From Bacterioplanoides pacificum (GTDB lineage: Bacteria; Pseudomonadota; Gammaproteobacteria; Pseudomonadales; Oceanobacteraceae): a stretch of 64,000 bases of DNA. The notes beneath the pieces are model-generated. The model had not been told where the DNA came from. It did not search any database and saw nothing but the letters and a program-made list of their open reading frames with translations. Each line of letters opens with the position of its first letter. The first letter of the stretch is position 1. The stretch lies in contig NZ_JBHRYB010000005.1 of the NCBI RefSeq assembly GCF_042648445.1, forward strand, positions 372,001 through 436,000. Direction: 5' to 3'. A program made the position numbers and the translations under genes. Shown one piece after another: positions 1 through 8,587 of this stretch.

Positions 1-1641
1 ATGGGCGCTGAAAACAAGCCAGCTAAAGCGCTGAAAGACGGTGCGGTTGATGCCGTGGTTGCTGCAGACAAACTGCGTGATCAGTCTATCGCTATGCTGC
101 AATCTGCCATTGCTGGTGAAATCAACTGGCAGGCTCGCCGCGAAGAGAAAACCTCTAAGTTGCAGCTGAACAGCATGGAACAAATGATGGTTTTCGAAAC
201 CGCCAAAGGTTTCGTTGCCGGTCAGACCAAGGGTCAATACCCTGCGCCAATCCTGGCGATCAAAACCATGCAGAAAGCAGCCAATGCCGGTCGTGATAAG
301 GCACTGGAAGCAGAAGCAAAAGGTTTTGCAAAACTGGCTAAAACTACTGAGTCCGAAGCTCTGATTGGTCTGTTCCTGAACGACCAGCTGCTGAAGAAAA
401 AAGCCAAAGATTATGACAAAGCCGCTAAGCCAACCAACAAGGCTGCTGTTTTGGGTGCAGGCATCATGGGCGGTGGTATTGCATACCAGTCTGCTCTGAA
501 AGGCACACCAATCATGATGAAAGATATCGCTGAAGCCGGTATCGAGCTGGGCCTGAACGAAGCTAACAAGCTGCTGGCCAAGCGTGTTGAGAAGAAGAAG
601 ATGAAGCCGCTGGCAATGGGTGAAACCCTGAACCGCATTCGTCCGACTCTGTCTTATGCAGAATTTGGTGATGTTGACACTGTGGTAGAAGCAGTTGTTG
701 AGAATCCAAAAGTTAAGAAAATGGTTCTGGCTGAGCTGGAAGACAAGGTGTCTGAAGACACCATCGTGACGTCTAACACCTCGACCATTTCTATCGACCT
801 GCTGGCTGAAGATCTGAAGCGTCCGGAAAACTTCCTGGGTATGCACTTCTTCAACCCGGTTCATATGATGCCTCTGGTGGAAGTAATCCGTGGTAAGAAA
901 ACGTCTGAAGAAGCCGTTGCTACCGTTGTTGCTTACGCTAAGAAAATGGGTAAAACCCCAATCGTTGTAAACGATTGCCCGGGCTTCCTGGTTAACCGTG
1001 TTCTGTTCCCTTACTTTGCTGGTTTTGCTGGTCTGGTGCGTGATGGCGCTGACTTCCAGGCTGTAGACAAAGTGATGGAGAAGTTCGGCTTCCCAATGGG
1101 TCCTGCCTACCTGCTGGACGTTGTGGGTATCGACACCGGTGTTCACGCTAACGAAGTGATGGCTGAAGGTTTCCCTGACCGTATGAAGGCTGACTTCAAA
1201 ACGGCAATGGAAGTGATGTTCGAAAACGAGCGTTACGGCCAGAAGAACAACATCGGTTTCTACAAGTACGAAACTGATCGTAAAGGCAAGCCGAAGAAAG
1301 TGGTTGATGAGCAGACTTACGAGCTGATCAAACCGGTTGTTGCCGACAGCAAAGAATTTGACGCTGAAGAAATCATCGCTCGCTGCATGATTCCAATGTG
1401 TATCGAAGTAGCCCGCTGCATCGAAGAAGGCATCGTTGAGACGCCAAACGAAGCCGATATGGGTCTGATCTTCGGTATTGGTTTCCCTCCATTCCGTGGT
1501 GGTGCATGTCGTTACATGGACACTGTGGGTATGGCCGAATTTGTTGCTCTGTGCGACAAGTACGCTGACCTGGGCAACCTGTACAAACCAACCGATCGCA
1601 TGCGTGAAATGGCTGCGAACGGCGAAAGCTACTTCGGTTAA
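1..1641 (+). CDS. fadB: Fatty acid oxidation complex subunit alpha FadB, 5' truncated by window
   Basis: C-terminal part of the multifunctional alpha subunit of the beta-oxidation trifunctional complex. The visible 546 residues lack most of the N-terminal enoyl-CoA hydratase domain; FadB proteins are usually a little over 700 residues, so the gene begins upstream and the ATG at base 1 is probably internal. The 3-hydroxyacyl-CoA dehydrogenase domain starts near residue 148 with a GAGIMG dinucleotide-binding loop (about 152-157) and carries the GMHFFNP segment (about 280-286), followed by the C-terminal helical dehydrogenase domain with its NDCPGFLVNR motif. It oxidises L-3-hydroxyacyl-CoA with NAD in the cytoplasm and passes product to FadA. 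fadA follows after 24 bases, so the two form an operon. The assignment is secure from order and motifs. Confidence 0.96.
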   Translation: MGAENKPAKALKDGAVDAVVAADKLRDQSIAMLQSAIAGEINWQARREEKTSKLQLNSMEQMMVFETAKGFVAGQTKGQYPAPILAIKTMQKAANAGRDKALEAEAKGFAKLAKTTESEALIGLFLNDQLLKKKAKDYDKAAKPTNKAAVLGAGIMGGGIAYQSALKGTPIMMKDIAEAGIELGLNEANKLLAKRVEKKKMKPLAMGETLNRIRPTLSYAEFGDVDTVVEAVVENPKVKKMVLAELEDKVSEDTIVTSNTSTISIDLLAEDLKRPENFLGMHFFNPVHMMPLVEVIRGKKTSEEAVATVVAYAKKMGKTPIVVNDCPGFLVNRVLFPYFAGFAGLVRDGADFQAVDKVMEKFGFPMGPAYLLDVVGIDTGVHANEVMAEGFPDRMKADFKTAMEVMFENERYGQKNNIGFYKYETDRKGKPKKVVDEQTYELIKPVVADSKEFDAEEIIARCMIPMCIEVARCIEEGIVETPNEADMGLIFGIGFPPFRGGACRYMDTVGMAEFVALCDKYADLGNLYKPTDRMREMAANGESYFG

Positions 1642-1665
1642 TTAGCGCATTAGGAGAATTTAACT

Positions 1666-2838
1666 ATGTCTTACAATCCAAGAGACGTTGTTGTTGTTGA
1701 CGCAGTGCGCTCACCAATGGGTCGTTCCAAAGGTGGTGTATTCCGCAACGTACGTGCAGAGACTATTTCTGCAAACCTGATCAATGCCATGTTCGAGCGC
1801 ACCGGTGTTAACCCGGCGCTGGTTGAAGATGTGATCTGGGGTTGTGTAAACCAGACTCTGGAACAGGGTTTCAACGTTGCTCGTCAGATCTCTCTGACCA
1901 CCGTTGTACCAAAAGAAGCGGGTGCACAAACCGTTAACCGTCTGTGTGGTTCAGCGATGTCTGCTATTCACACTGCGGCTCAGGCAATTCAGACCGGTAA
2001 CGGTGATGTATTTGTGGTTGGTGGTGTTGAGCACATGGGTCATGTGAACATGCAACACGGCTTCGATCACAACCCGGAGTCTTCTAAGTACTTCGCTAAA
2101 GCATCCAACATGATGGGTCTGACGGCGGAAATGCTGGGCAAAATGCACGGTATTTCACGTCAGCAACAGGATGAGTTCGCCGCGCGTTCTCACCGTCGTG
2201 CTCACGCAGCAACCCTGAACGGCGACTTCAAAAACGAAATCGTACCTATGTACGGTCACGATGCTGATGGCAAAGAAATCCTGGTAACCGAAGATGAAAC
2301 CATTCGTCCGGAAACCACAGCAGAAAGCCTGGGTAACCTGCGTCCGGCATTCGATCCTAAGAGCGGTACCGTAACAGCTGGTACTTCTTCTCAGATCACC
2401 GACGGTGCGTCTGCCATGCTGCTGATGAGCTACGAAAAAGCTCAGGAACTGGGTCTGAAGCCACGTGCCCGTATTCTGGGTATGGCGGTTGCCGGTGTTG
2501 ATGCTGCGATCATGGGTTACGGTCCGGTTCCTGCGACCAAAAAAGCACTGAAACGTGCTGGCCTGGACGTAACTGACATCGATTACTGGGAACTGAACGA
2601 AGCGTTTGCTGCTCAGTCTCTGCCATGTGTTAAAGATCTGAAGCTGACGGACATCGCTGAAGACCGTATTAACATCCACGGCGGTGCTATCGCTCTGGGT
2701 CACCCGCTGGGTTGTTCCGGTGCGCGTATCTCTACTACTCTGATCAACGTATTAGAGCAGAAAGATGCGAAATACGGCGTATCGACCATGTGTATTGGTT
2801 TAGGCCAGGGTATCGCGACCGTTTGGGAAAGAATGTAA
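1666..2838 (+). CDS. fadA: Acetyl-CoA C-acyltransferase FadA (3-ketoacyl-CoA thiolase)
   Basis: Beta subunit of the beta-oxidation complex, cleaving 3-ketoacyl-CoA to acetyl-CoA and a shortened acyl-CoA. At 390 residues it has the normal thiolase length. The nucleophilic cysteine is Cys94 in NRLCGSAMSA. The C-terminal half holds the HGGAIALGHPLGCSGAR block and the terminal CIGLGQG motif with the second active-site cysteine. The start at 1666 is supported by an AGGAG ribosome binding site at 1652-1656. It lies directly behind fadB and is followed by a hairpin terminator about 190 bases downstream. Confidence 0.97.
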   Translation: MSYNPRDVVVVDAVRSPMGRSKGGVFRNVRAETISANLINAMFERTGVNPALVEDVIWGCVNQTLEQGFNVARQISLTTVVPKEAGAQTVNRLCGSAMSAIHTAAQAIQTGNGDVFVVGGVEHMGHVNMQHGFDHNPESSKYFAKASNMMGLTAEMLGKMHGISRQQQDEFAARSHRRAHAATLNGDFKNEIVPMYGHDADGKEILVTEDETIRPETTAESLGNLRPAFDPKSGTVTAGTSSQITDGASAMLLMSYEKAQELGLKPRARILGMAVAGVDAAIMGYGPVPATKKALKRAGLDVTDIDYWELNEAFAAQSLPCVKDLKLTDIAEDRINIHGGAIALGHPLGCSGARISTTLINVLEQKDAKYGVSTMCIGLGQGIATVWERM

Positions 2839-3027
2839 CGAACTACTGCGCTCAGCTGGCCTTTGTTAAAGACCATCTCGCAATGTGACCGCCAGGGATG
2901 GTGGAAATGCAGATTTTGCAGGAGCAAAAATCAGCCTCATGTAGAACTTCTACACTCCGCTTGCTCAATGGCCTTGGCCTCGGTCAGCTGTCGCTCGTTA
3001 CGTTCGTATCCGCGAAGTGATACAGAT

Positions 3028-3057
3028 AAAAAAACCGGCTTAATTGCCGGTTTTTTT
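3028..3057 (+). terminator. Rho-independent terminator after fadBA
   Basis: Inverted repeat with arms AAAAAAACCGGC and GCCGGTTTTTTT around a TTAATT loop, ending in a T run. It sits between fadA and the next plus-strand gene. With an A run on one side and a T run on the other it could act in both directions. Confidence 0.8.
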
Positions 3058-3124
3058 ATGTCCTTCATCCCGTCTGAAACGCACAGCGGTTGAGTCACTG
3101 AGTGGTTTGTGCTGACATGGCCGC

Positions 3125-3964
3125 ATGACCATTCTGATCGCCTTATCATCCGCTGTGTGCTGGTCGGTATTTGACCTCAAACGTAAACAGCTGGTTGAAC
3201 ATATCCCCTCGTTGCAGTTGAGCTGGTTCCTGGCGCTGGCGGTACTGCCACTGTATCTGCTGTTAAACGCTCTGAGCTGGCCGGCCTGGCCACAATCATC
3301 CTACTGGTACCCGGCACTGGGCAGTTTGTTGGTGTCGACGCTGGCGGCGGTGTGTTTTATTGAAGCATTACGTGTCGGGCAGATTGCCAGGCTGGTGCCG
3401 TTGCTGGCGTTAACACCAGTGATTGCGGCTCTGTTTGGCTTTTTCTGGTTACAGCAGTCGCTGGCGCCGCGTGAATGGTTAGCAGGAGCGGCGGTGGTCG
3501 TACTGTTGTTTCTGCTGAATGGTGGTGGGCAGGACTTTCAGCCCGGCCCGGGCGCCACACTGATGTTGCTGGTGGCGCTGGGATGGGGCAGTGGCACGGT
3601 GTTCGATAAGCTGGCGCTGCAATCGGCATCGCCGTTATTACACGCGTTATTACAAACCAGTGGCATGGTGTTGCTGCTGGGTGTGCTGATTGTTCTGCGA
3701 CGTCTGCCATTGGCACTCAAAGCGCTGCGCCAGCAGCGTGCTGCTCTGTTGCTGGCGGCGTTATTTTTCTGTGCGGCGGTGTCTCTGCAACTGCTGGCAT
3801 TACGTGAACTGCACCCCGGGATCATCGAAGCGCTGAAGCGCGGTCTGGGAATTGTGGGTGCCTTGTTATGGGGGTGGCTGTTTTTTGCTGAACGAATCGG
3901 TCGTCAGCAAATGGTTCTGGCCGCTCTCCTGGTTGTCGCCATTGTGGTACTGGTTTGGCCTTAG
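3125..3964 (+). CDS. EamA/DMT-superfamily membrane transporter
   Basis: A 279-residue hydrophobic protein with about ten predicted membrane segments arranged as two similar halves, the usual build of drug/metabolite (EamA) permeases. The end of each half contains the typical small-residue-rich helix followed by a short basic loop. Substrate cannot be read from sequence; members export amino acids, metabolites or drugs. The ATG at 3125 gives the full first helix (ILIALSSAVCWSVFDL) but has only a weak ribosome binding site. It appears to be a single-gene unit between the fadBA terminator and the convergent small gene. Confidence 0.75.
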   Translation: MTILIALSSAVCWSVFDLKRKQLVEHIPSLQLSWFLALAVLPLYLLLNALSWPAWPQSSYWYPALGSLLVSTLAAVCFIEALRVGQIARLVPLLALTPVIAALFGFFWLQQSLAPREWLAGAAVVVLLFLLNGGGQDFQPGPGATLMLLVALGWGSGTVFDKLALQSASPLLHALLQTSGMVLLLGVLIVLRRLPLALKALRQQRAALLLAALFFCAAVSLQLLALRELHPGIIEALKRGLGIVGALLWGWLFFAERIGRQQMVLAALLVVAIVVLVWP

Positions 3965-3970
3965 GATTGG

Positions 3971-4063
3971 TTAAACGGCATGTACCGGCAGGTAAATGGC
4001 TAAAGCGCAAAAGCCGACCAATAACAGACCAGCCAGGCCACTGATGTAATGTTCCGTTGTCAT
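3971..4063 (-). CDS. 30-residue single-span membrane peptide
   Basis: Short ORF encoding a 30-residue peptide starting MTTEHYISGL, with one hydrophobic span (GLAGLLLVGFCALAIYLP) and a TAA stop. It is supported by a strong ribosome binding site, AAGGAG, seven bases before the ATG. A good Fur-box-like sequence lies about 60 bases upstream at 4120-4138. I do not recognise the family. The combination of near-ideal RBS, one clean membrane helix and a nearby iron-type operator argues for a real small protein rather than chance. Its role is unknown. Confidence 0.5.
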   Translation of the reverse strand: MTTEHYISGLAGLLLVGFCALAIYLPVHAV

Positions 4064-4119
4064 AGTGAGTCTCCTTTGTGAAGTCAGCGCAGATGACTGT
4101 ATGACATATCCAAATCATT

Positions 4120-4138
4120 GTAAATGATAATTGATCTC
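4120..4138. promoter_or_regulatory. Candidate Fur box upstream of the 30-residue peptide gene
   Basis: The 19-base stretch beginning GTAAATGATAATTG matches the 19-base Fur consensus at 13 positions by hand alignment, with the central ATGATAAT intact. It lies in the gap before the small minus-strand gene starting at 4063 and just beyond the end of the gene at 4149-4451, so it most plausibly serves the small gene. Confidence 0.4.
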
Positions 4139-4148
4139 ATATGTGAAA

Positions 4149-4451
4149 TTAATGCTTCTGTCGTTCCGGATCGGTTTCTTCGATCAGCTGGCGTAAAAAA
4201 GCAGGCAGGTGCGGGCTGAGCTGATTTAACCGTGTGGACGTGTGCTTAAAGCGTCGGCGTAACACAATCAGCCAGCGCCGGACGGCGGGGACTACACTGA
4301 CCAGAATCGACAGCCCAATCAGAATGCTCAGCAGGCCAAATGGGATAGGCAATGGTGTGATCAGAATGCCGAGCAGCAACAGCAGTATACCCACAGTCAG
4401 TTTTGCACTACGCTTGATCATTCTTTGAAATTCACCGGCAAAATGCAGCAT
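4149..4451 (-). CDS. Small membrane protein, about 100 residues, unknown function
   Basis: Encodes up to 100 residues with two adjacent hydrophobic helices (about residues 17-33 and 37-57: LTVGILLLLLGILITPLP, then a leucine/isoleucine/serine-rich span) separated by a PLPIPFG turn, then a basic, helical C-terminal tail. The proline/glycine turn between two helices resembles the PGPGW-type putative transmembrane family, but the match is by eye only. An internal ATG ten codons in (4421) is an alternative start; neither has a strong ribosome binding site. It is divergent from greB, 62 bases away. Confidence 0.6.
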   Translation of the reverse strand: MLHFAGEFQRMIKRSAKLTVGILLLLLGILITPLPIPFGLLSILIGLSILVSVVPAVRRWLIVLRRRFKHTSTRLNQLSPHLPAFLRQLIEETDPERQKH

Positions 4452-4513
4452 CCTGGCACGCCGTTATTGCGATTAAGTGACGCTGCCGGCCTGTTATTAT
4501 TATCAGAAGACAC

Positions 4514-5068
4514 ATGACTGACCCTGTTAAAAAACCATTGCCTAAGCGTAGCCTGCTGATCACCCCGGAAGGGGAGCAACAGCTGCAACAGGAACATGAC
4601 TATTTATGGCGTGAAGAACGTCCGCGTGTAACACAGCAGGTTTCTGATGCAGCCAAGCTGGGTGACCGCTCGGAAAATGCCGAATACATTTACGGTAAAA
4701 AGCGATTACGCCAGATTGATAGCCGGTTGCGCTTTTTGCGTAAACGGCTGGAAGCTCTGACCGTGATTGACCGTAAGCCTGCCAATCTGGAAAAGGTGTA
4801 TTTTGGCGCCTGGATTGAACTGGAAGACGATGATGAACAGTTATACCGTTATCGTATCGTCGGTGAGGATGAAATTGACCTGAAGCGTGGCTATATCAGC
4901 GTGGATGCTCCGCTGGCACGTGGCCTGATGGGTAAAACACTGGACGAAGAGGTTGAGGTACGCCTGCCAAAAGGGCTTGAAAGTTATTACATCGTTGCCG
5001 TTCATTATGATAAGCCTGACTGGGACAGCGGTCAGCCGGCAGGGCATCGTTGGGCAGATAATCACTGA
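4514..5068 (+). CDS. greB: Transcription elongation factor GreB
   Basis: Rescues backtracked RNA polymerase by inserting its coiled coil into the secondary channel and stimulating transcript cleavage. The N-terminal coiled coil carries the GreB-type tip segment GDRSENAEYIYGKKRLR (about residues 50-66), with the conserved acidic residues at the tip and the basic patch behind it, then the FKBP-like C-terminal domain with the VDAPLARGLMGK block. At 184 residues it is slightly longer than usual because of a polar C-terminal tail. The gene stands alone between a divergent small membrane protein gene and an unrelated secreted protein gene. Confidence 0.95.
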   Translation: MTDPVKKPLPKRSLLITPEGEQQLQQEHDYLWREERPRVTQQVSDAAKLGDRSENAEYIYGKKRLRQIDSRLRFLRKRLEALTVIDRKPANLEKVYFGAWIELEDDDEQLYRYRIVGEDEIDLKRGYISVDAPLARGLMGKTLDEEVEVRLPKGLESYYIVAVHYDKPDWDSGQPAGHRWADNH

Positions 5069-5136
5069 GCGGCTTTAATGCTAACCAACCGTACGAAATA
5101 TTAATCAGCTGCTAGTCTTACCTTCAGGAGGACGGT

Positions 5137-5640
5137 ATGACAAAACAGCCGATGGTTTTTCTTTCGTGGTTACGGGCACTGCTGCTGTGCAGTACTGGCC
5201 TGGCTGGCTGGCCGCTTATGGCGGCTGAACAGCCAGCGGTCAGTCATGAAGCGTTGCTGGAACAGGTGTATAAAATGCCCGCCTGGGTCGACCAGGTGAC
5301 CCGTGTATGTCCCTGGCAGTCGAATGAGGGACAGGGCTATGTACGGGTCGTGCGGACGGAACAGGGTGGCCGTCACCAGCTGTTTTTTCAGTGGATTCGT
5401 AAAGGCATGGCGGGCACACCAACGCAGGCGATTTCTACCGTGCAGGTTGAGGAACTGGCAGGTGAACTGGCCGTAAAAGTCGAATTGCCCAGAGCACAGT
5501 TACACGAGCAACATTGCCAGTTAAAAGCCCGGGCAGAAAACCTCACCAGTGAACGACGCTACATGTTGACCTTTTATTTAATCCGGCCAGGAGAATATAA
5601 GTTATCACTGGCCGGGTTATACAGTGTTGGCCCGGAATAA
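5137..5640 (+). CDS. Secreted protein of unknown function
   Basis: A 167-residue protein with a clear signal peptide (basic start, hydrophobic LRALLLCSTGLAGWPL, cleavage probably after MAA around residue 30). The mature part of about 137 residues has two cysteines (in VCPW and HCQL), which could form a disulfide in the periplasm. No known domain was recognised. An AGGAGG ribosome binding site at 5126-5131 fixes the start. It ends seven bases before the convergent ttcA gene. Confidence 0.7.
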   Translation: MTKQPMVFLSWLRALLLCSTGLAGWPLMAAEQPAVSHEALLEQVYKMPAWVDQVTRVCPWQSNEGQGYVRVVRTEQGGRHQLFFQWIRKGMAGTPTQAISTVQVEELAGELAVKVELPRAQLHEQHCQLKARAENLTSERRYMLTFYLIRPGEYKLSLAGLYSVGPE

Positions 5641-5647
5641 TGCGTCG

Positions 5648-6559
5648 TTAGTCGACGTGTACCACATCCAGCAGGGTCTGGCGTATGCCCAGATGACTGC
5701 CTTGTTGTTTTTGCTCCAGATTGACAAAATCAAACAACGCTCCGTCGGCCAGTTGTGACGGTGCAACATTGCTGATCGCGGCAAAAATGTTTTCGCTGCG
5801 GCCAGGTTGTTCTTTATCCCAGGCGGCCAGCATCTGTTTAATGTTCTGGCGCTGCAGATTTTCCTGTGAACCACATAAATTACACGGAATAATCGGAAAT
5901 TCTTTGGCTGTGGCAAAGGCTTCGATGTCTTTTTCTTTGCAATACGCCAGTGGCCGGATTAATACGTGTTTCTGGTCATCGCTCAGCAGCTTAGGCGGCA
6001 TCGCTTTTAATTTACCGCCATGAAACATATTGAGGAACAGGGTTTCGATGATGTCGTCGCGGTGGTGGCCGAGGGCAATTTTGTTGGCACCAATTTTTTC
6101 GGCAAACCCATACAGGGTGCCACGCCGCAGGCGGGAGCATAAACCACAGGTGGTTTTACCTTCCGGGATGACCTCTTTTACCACGCTGTAGGTGTCTTTT
6201 TCGACGATGTGATACGGCACTCCCAGCTGTTCCAGATAGGCAGGCAGGATATGTTCAGGGAAACCGGGCTGTTTCTGGTCCATATTCACGGCGACCAGCT
6301 CAAACTTAACCGGAGCGCTTTTTTGCAGACTCATCAGGATGTCGAGCATGGTATAGGAGTCTTTACCACCCGACAGGCAGACCATGATTTTATCGCCATC
6401 CTGAATCATGTTGTAATCTTCGATGGCTTTGCCGACGTTACGGCGCAGGCGTTTCTGTAACTTATTAAAGTTGGTTTTCTGCTTGCGTTCCTGATCGCTG
6501 ACAACCGGGCTGGCCGGTTCGTTGGCTTGGCGTGGGTCAAAAGTGGCAACGTCTTGCAT
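5648..6559 (-). CDS. ttcA: tRNA 2-thiocytidine(32) synthetase TtcA
   Basis: Iron-sulfur ATP-pyrophosphatase that thiolates cytidine 32 in certain tRNAs. The PP-loop SGGKDS lies near residue 62, the CGLC pair and the later CNLCG cysteine that hold the [4Fe-4S] cluster are present, and the ALGHHRDD segment matches the family. Length (303 residues) is normal. It is the last gene of the minus-strand block that also contains anr and the cco genes, an order shared with Pseudomonas-like genomes, but about 500 bases separate it from anr, so it probably has its own promoter. Confidence 0.95.
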   Translation of the reverse strand: MQDVATFDPRQANEPASPVVSDQERKQKTNFNKLQKRLRRNVGKAIEDYNMIQDGDKIMVCLSGGKDSYTMLDILMSLQKSAPVKFELVAVNMDQKQPGFPEHILPAYLEQLGVPYHIVEKDTYSVVKEVIPEGKTTCGLCSRLRRGTLYGFAEKIGANKIALGHHRDDIIETLFLNMFHGGKLKAMPPKLLSDDQKHVLIRPLAYCKEKDIEAFATAKEFPIIPCNLCGSQENLQRQNIKQMLAAWDKEQPGRSENIFAAISNVAPSQLADGALFDFVNLEQKQQGSHLGIRQTLLDVVHVD

Positions 6560-6681
6560 GGCCGGAAACTGCTCCTGAAGGAAATGCGGGCCCGCAGGCC
6601 GGAGTTAAGCAGGGCTTTATAACAAAAAGCCAGGGTTCAGGGAACCTTCGCAAGCCGCCGGATTACATCTGGCGGGCATTG

Positions 6682-6813
6682 TCAGGCGACCCGGTTAACG
6701 CCTTCCACCAACAGCTGGTAGTTATTAATAAAGTGTTCGCAGCTGGCGCCCCTGCGCGGGTGATAAAAACGCTTCCATAACCGCGCCAGCAGTTCCCGGG
6801 TGCAGATTCCCAT
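6682..6813 (-). CDS. Possible 43-residue protein between anr and ttcA
   Basis: Short ORF starting MGICTRELLARLWKR and ending NRVA, 43 residues, basic, with two cysteines. A GAGGT ribosome-binding sequence lies eight bases upstream of the ATG. It sits in the roughly 500-base gap between anr and ttcA where related genomes often carry hemN; no hemN is present here. The rest of the gap (6560-6681, 6814-7012) shows no other coding signal. I do not recognise the family and the ORF could be chance. Confidence 0.35.
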   Translation of the reverse strand: MGICTRELLARLWKRFYHPRRGASCEHFINNYQLLVEGVNRVA

Positions 6814-7012
6814 AGCGTTATACCTCGTAACGGTACCGAATGCCGTTCATCAGCCGGCTGAGTTCAGTCCCTGTATTGTTACCTTAGAATAGCCTGATTG
6901 GACTTGCGTAGTTTTTATTCAAAAAACAGCGCCAGAAAAACCAGTCGTCAAAAATATAACGCAGGTGCTGTGCCAGATAATGGAGAAAGAGGGGAAGAAT
7001 GCCTTGATTAAA

Positions 7013-7042
7013 CTGACATTTCCCTGAACAGGGAAATGTCAG
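7013..7042 (-). terminator. Perfect hairpin downstream of anr
   Basis: Two 14-base perfect arms, CTGACATTTCCCTG and its complement, separated by AA, located 15 bases past the anr stop. The minus-strand sequence after it (TTTAATC) gives only a short U tract. It is best read as the anr terminator. Confidence 0.6.
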
Positions 7043-7056
7043 TGGTACAGCTGTGG

Positions 7057-7821
7057 TTATTTGCTGTCGCTGTGACCACAGTCGTCGTCAGAAACCAGCC
7101 CGGCCAGCTGATTGAGGGTATCGATATCCTGCAGAATAATTTCTTTGCCCTGGGTTTCGATCAGGCCGTTTTTCTGGAAGCGGGTAAACACCCTGCTGAT
7201 GGTTTCGACCGCCAGACCAAGATGATTACTGATATCGACCCGTGACATTGGCAGACGGAAGTGGGTCGCTGAAAAGCCACGGCGGGCATAACGGGTGGAA
7301 ATATCCATCAGGAACGACGCCACCCGTTCTTCGGCATTCTTTTTACTCAGCAGCAACATCATGTTCTGGTCATGACGGATTTCTGTCCCCATAGTGCGCA
7401 TCAGCTGTTTACGCAGGTCGGGCAGCTCATCGGCCAGTTCATCCAGCTGGGTCAGCGGAATTTCACACACGGTCGTGGTTTCCAGTGCTTTCGCTGACAG
7501 CGGATAAAAGTCATTGTTGTAACCCGCCAGGCCGACCAGTTCACTGGCCAGGTGGAATCCGGTGATCTGTTCTTCGCCGTTTGATGCCAGGGTGTAGGTT
7601 TTTAACGCACCGGTACGCACCGCAAATACTGACTGAAAGGGTTCGCCCTGCTGAAATAATAACTGACCTTTCTGGATCGGCCGGCCACGACGAATAATGT
7701 CGTCCAGGCGTTCCATGTCGTTATCGTTCAGCGACAGAGGCAAACACAGTGCATTCAGGGAGCAGGTCTGACAATGCGGCTGAGTGCCACGCAGTGGCGA
7801 AGGAGCGGTAGATGATTTCAT
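7057..7821 (-). CDS. anr: Anr/Fnr-type oxygen-sensing transcription regulator
   Basis: Crp/Fnr-family global regulator that binds DNA when its [4Fe-4S] cluster is intact under low oxygen. The N-terminal cluster cysteines are at about residues 17, 20 and 26 (CQTCSLNALC), with the fourth in the TTTVCEIP strand. A cyclic-nucleotide-binding-like beta roll follows, then a C-terminal helix-turn-helix with ETISRVF, whose Glu/Ser/Arg are the Fnr recognition residues. At 254 residues it is the normal length. It lies downstream of ccoS and a TauE-like gene on the same strand, matching the Pseudomonas-type arrangement in which anr neighbours the oxidase it controls. Confidence 0.93.
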   Translation of the reverse strand: MKSSTAPSPLRGTQPHCQTCSLNALCLPLSLNDNDMERLDDIIRRGRPIQKGQLLFQQGEPFQSVFAVRTGALKTYTLASNGEEQITGFHLASELVGLAGYNNDFYPLSAKALETTTVCEIPLTQLDELADELPDLRKQLMRTMGTEIRHDQNMMLLLSKKNAEERVASFLMDISTRYARRGFSATHFRLPMSRVDISNHLGLAVETISRVFTRFQKNGLIETQGKEIILQDIDTLNQLAGLVSDDDCGHSDSK

Positions 7822-7886
7822 ACTAATATCCGGTGTGAGTACCCGGTGCGTTAACGCCAGGTCATTCGAAAACTGGCTCTATACTC

Positions 7887-8573
7887 CTAGTGACTGATGG
7901 ATCTGTCAAGGACTGGTAACCACACCGAAGTAACTGTCCATAAGCCGTAGCCAATCAACAGCAGACCGGCCAGTTGCCGGGTGAGCTGATGGTTGAGCCA
8001 ACGGCTCAGGGTGGCGGCGGCCAAACCTCCGGCCAGTAACGCGGGCAGAGTGCCGAGGCCAAAGGTCGCCATGGTTAAGGCGCCCAATAACGGGTCACCA
8101 TTAGCGGCAACCCAGCTCAGGGTGCTGTAAATCAGACCACAGGGTAACCATCCCCATAACATACCGAGTCCAAAGCGTGCCGTCAGAGACGACTGCTGCA
8201 ACAAACGTCCGGTCTGCGGTTGTAAAAAACGCCACAGATATTGCCCCAGCCGTTCGATACGGGTCAGCCAGCTGGCCCAGCGGGCGACGTAAAGTCCCAT
8301 CAGTATCAGCATCACCCCCGCCAGTGAGCGTAATAGCAGCATCAGGCTGTCATGCAGTTGTTGCAGCCATAAGCCGGCAGCACCGACCAGTAAACCGGCA
8401 ACGGCATAGGAGCTGATACGGCCACCATTAAACGCCAGCAGTGATGCCAGGCGGCGCTCTGGTAAGCTGCTGTTGCCGGTAGCGGCGGCGATGCCACCGC
8501 ACATCACCAGGCAATGGCTGGCACCAAACAGACCAATCAGCAGGGCGGTCAGCAGTGATAACGGTTCATTCAT
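7887..8573 (-). CDS. TauE/SafE-like (UreH-domain) membrane protein of the cco cluster
   Basis: A 228-residue integral membrane protein with about six helices. It opens with a GASHCLVMCGGI segment, the hallmark of the DsbD/UreH-like membrane proteins commonly encoded between ccoS and the anr/fnr gene. The Cys-x-Met-Cys-Gly-Gly pattern in the first helix region suggests metal or redox handling, perhaps connected with copper supply to the oxidase; that role is inference. It lies 14 bases after ccoS and 65 bases before anr. Confidence 0.78.
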   Translation of the reverse strand: MNEPLSLLTALLIGLFGASHCLVMCGGIAAATGNSSLPERRLASLLAFNGGRISSYAVAGLLVGAAGLWLQQLHDSLMLLLRSLAGVMLILMGLYVARWASWLTRIERLGQYLWRFLQPQTGRLLQQSSLTARFGLGMLWGWLPCGLIYSTLSWVAANGDPLLGALTMATFGLGTLPALLAGGLAAATLSRWLNHQLTRQLAGLLLIGYGLWTVTSVWLPVLDRSISH

Positions 8574-8587
8574 AGTCGCAGGGGCGC

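Noticed and set aside
1..3. ATG at base 1 as the true fadB start
   Set aside because: The hydratase domain is absent and the family is longer; the ATG is internal to a gene cut by the window.
2155..2703. A 182-residue open frame opposite fadA
   Set aside because: Mirror of fadA codons; no start signal and no domain.
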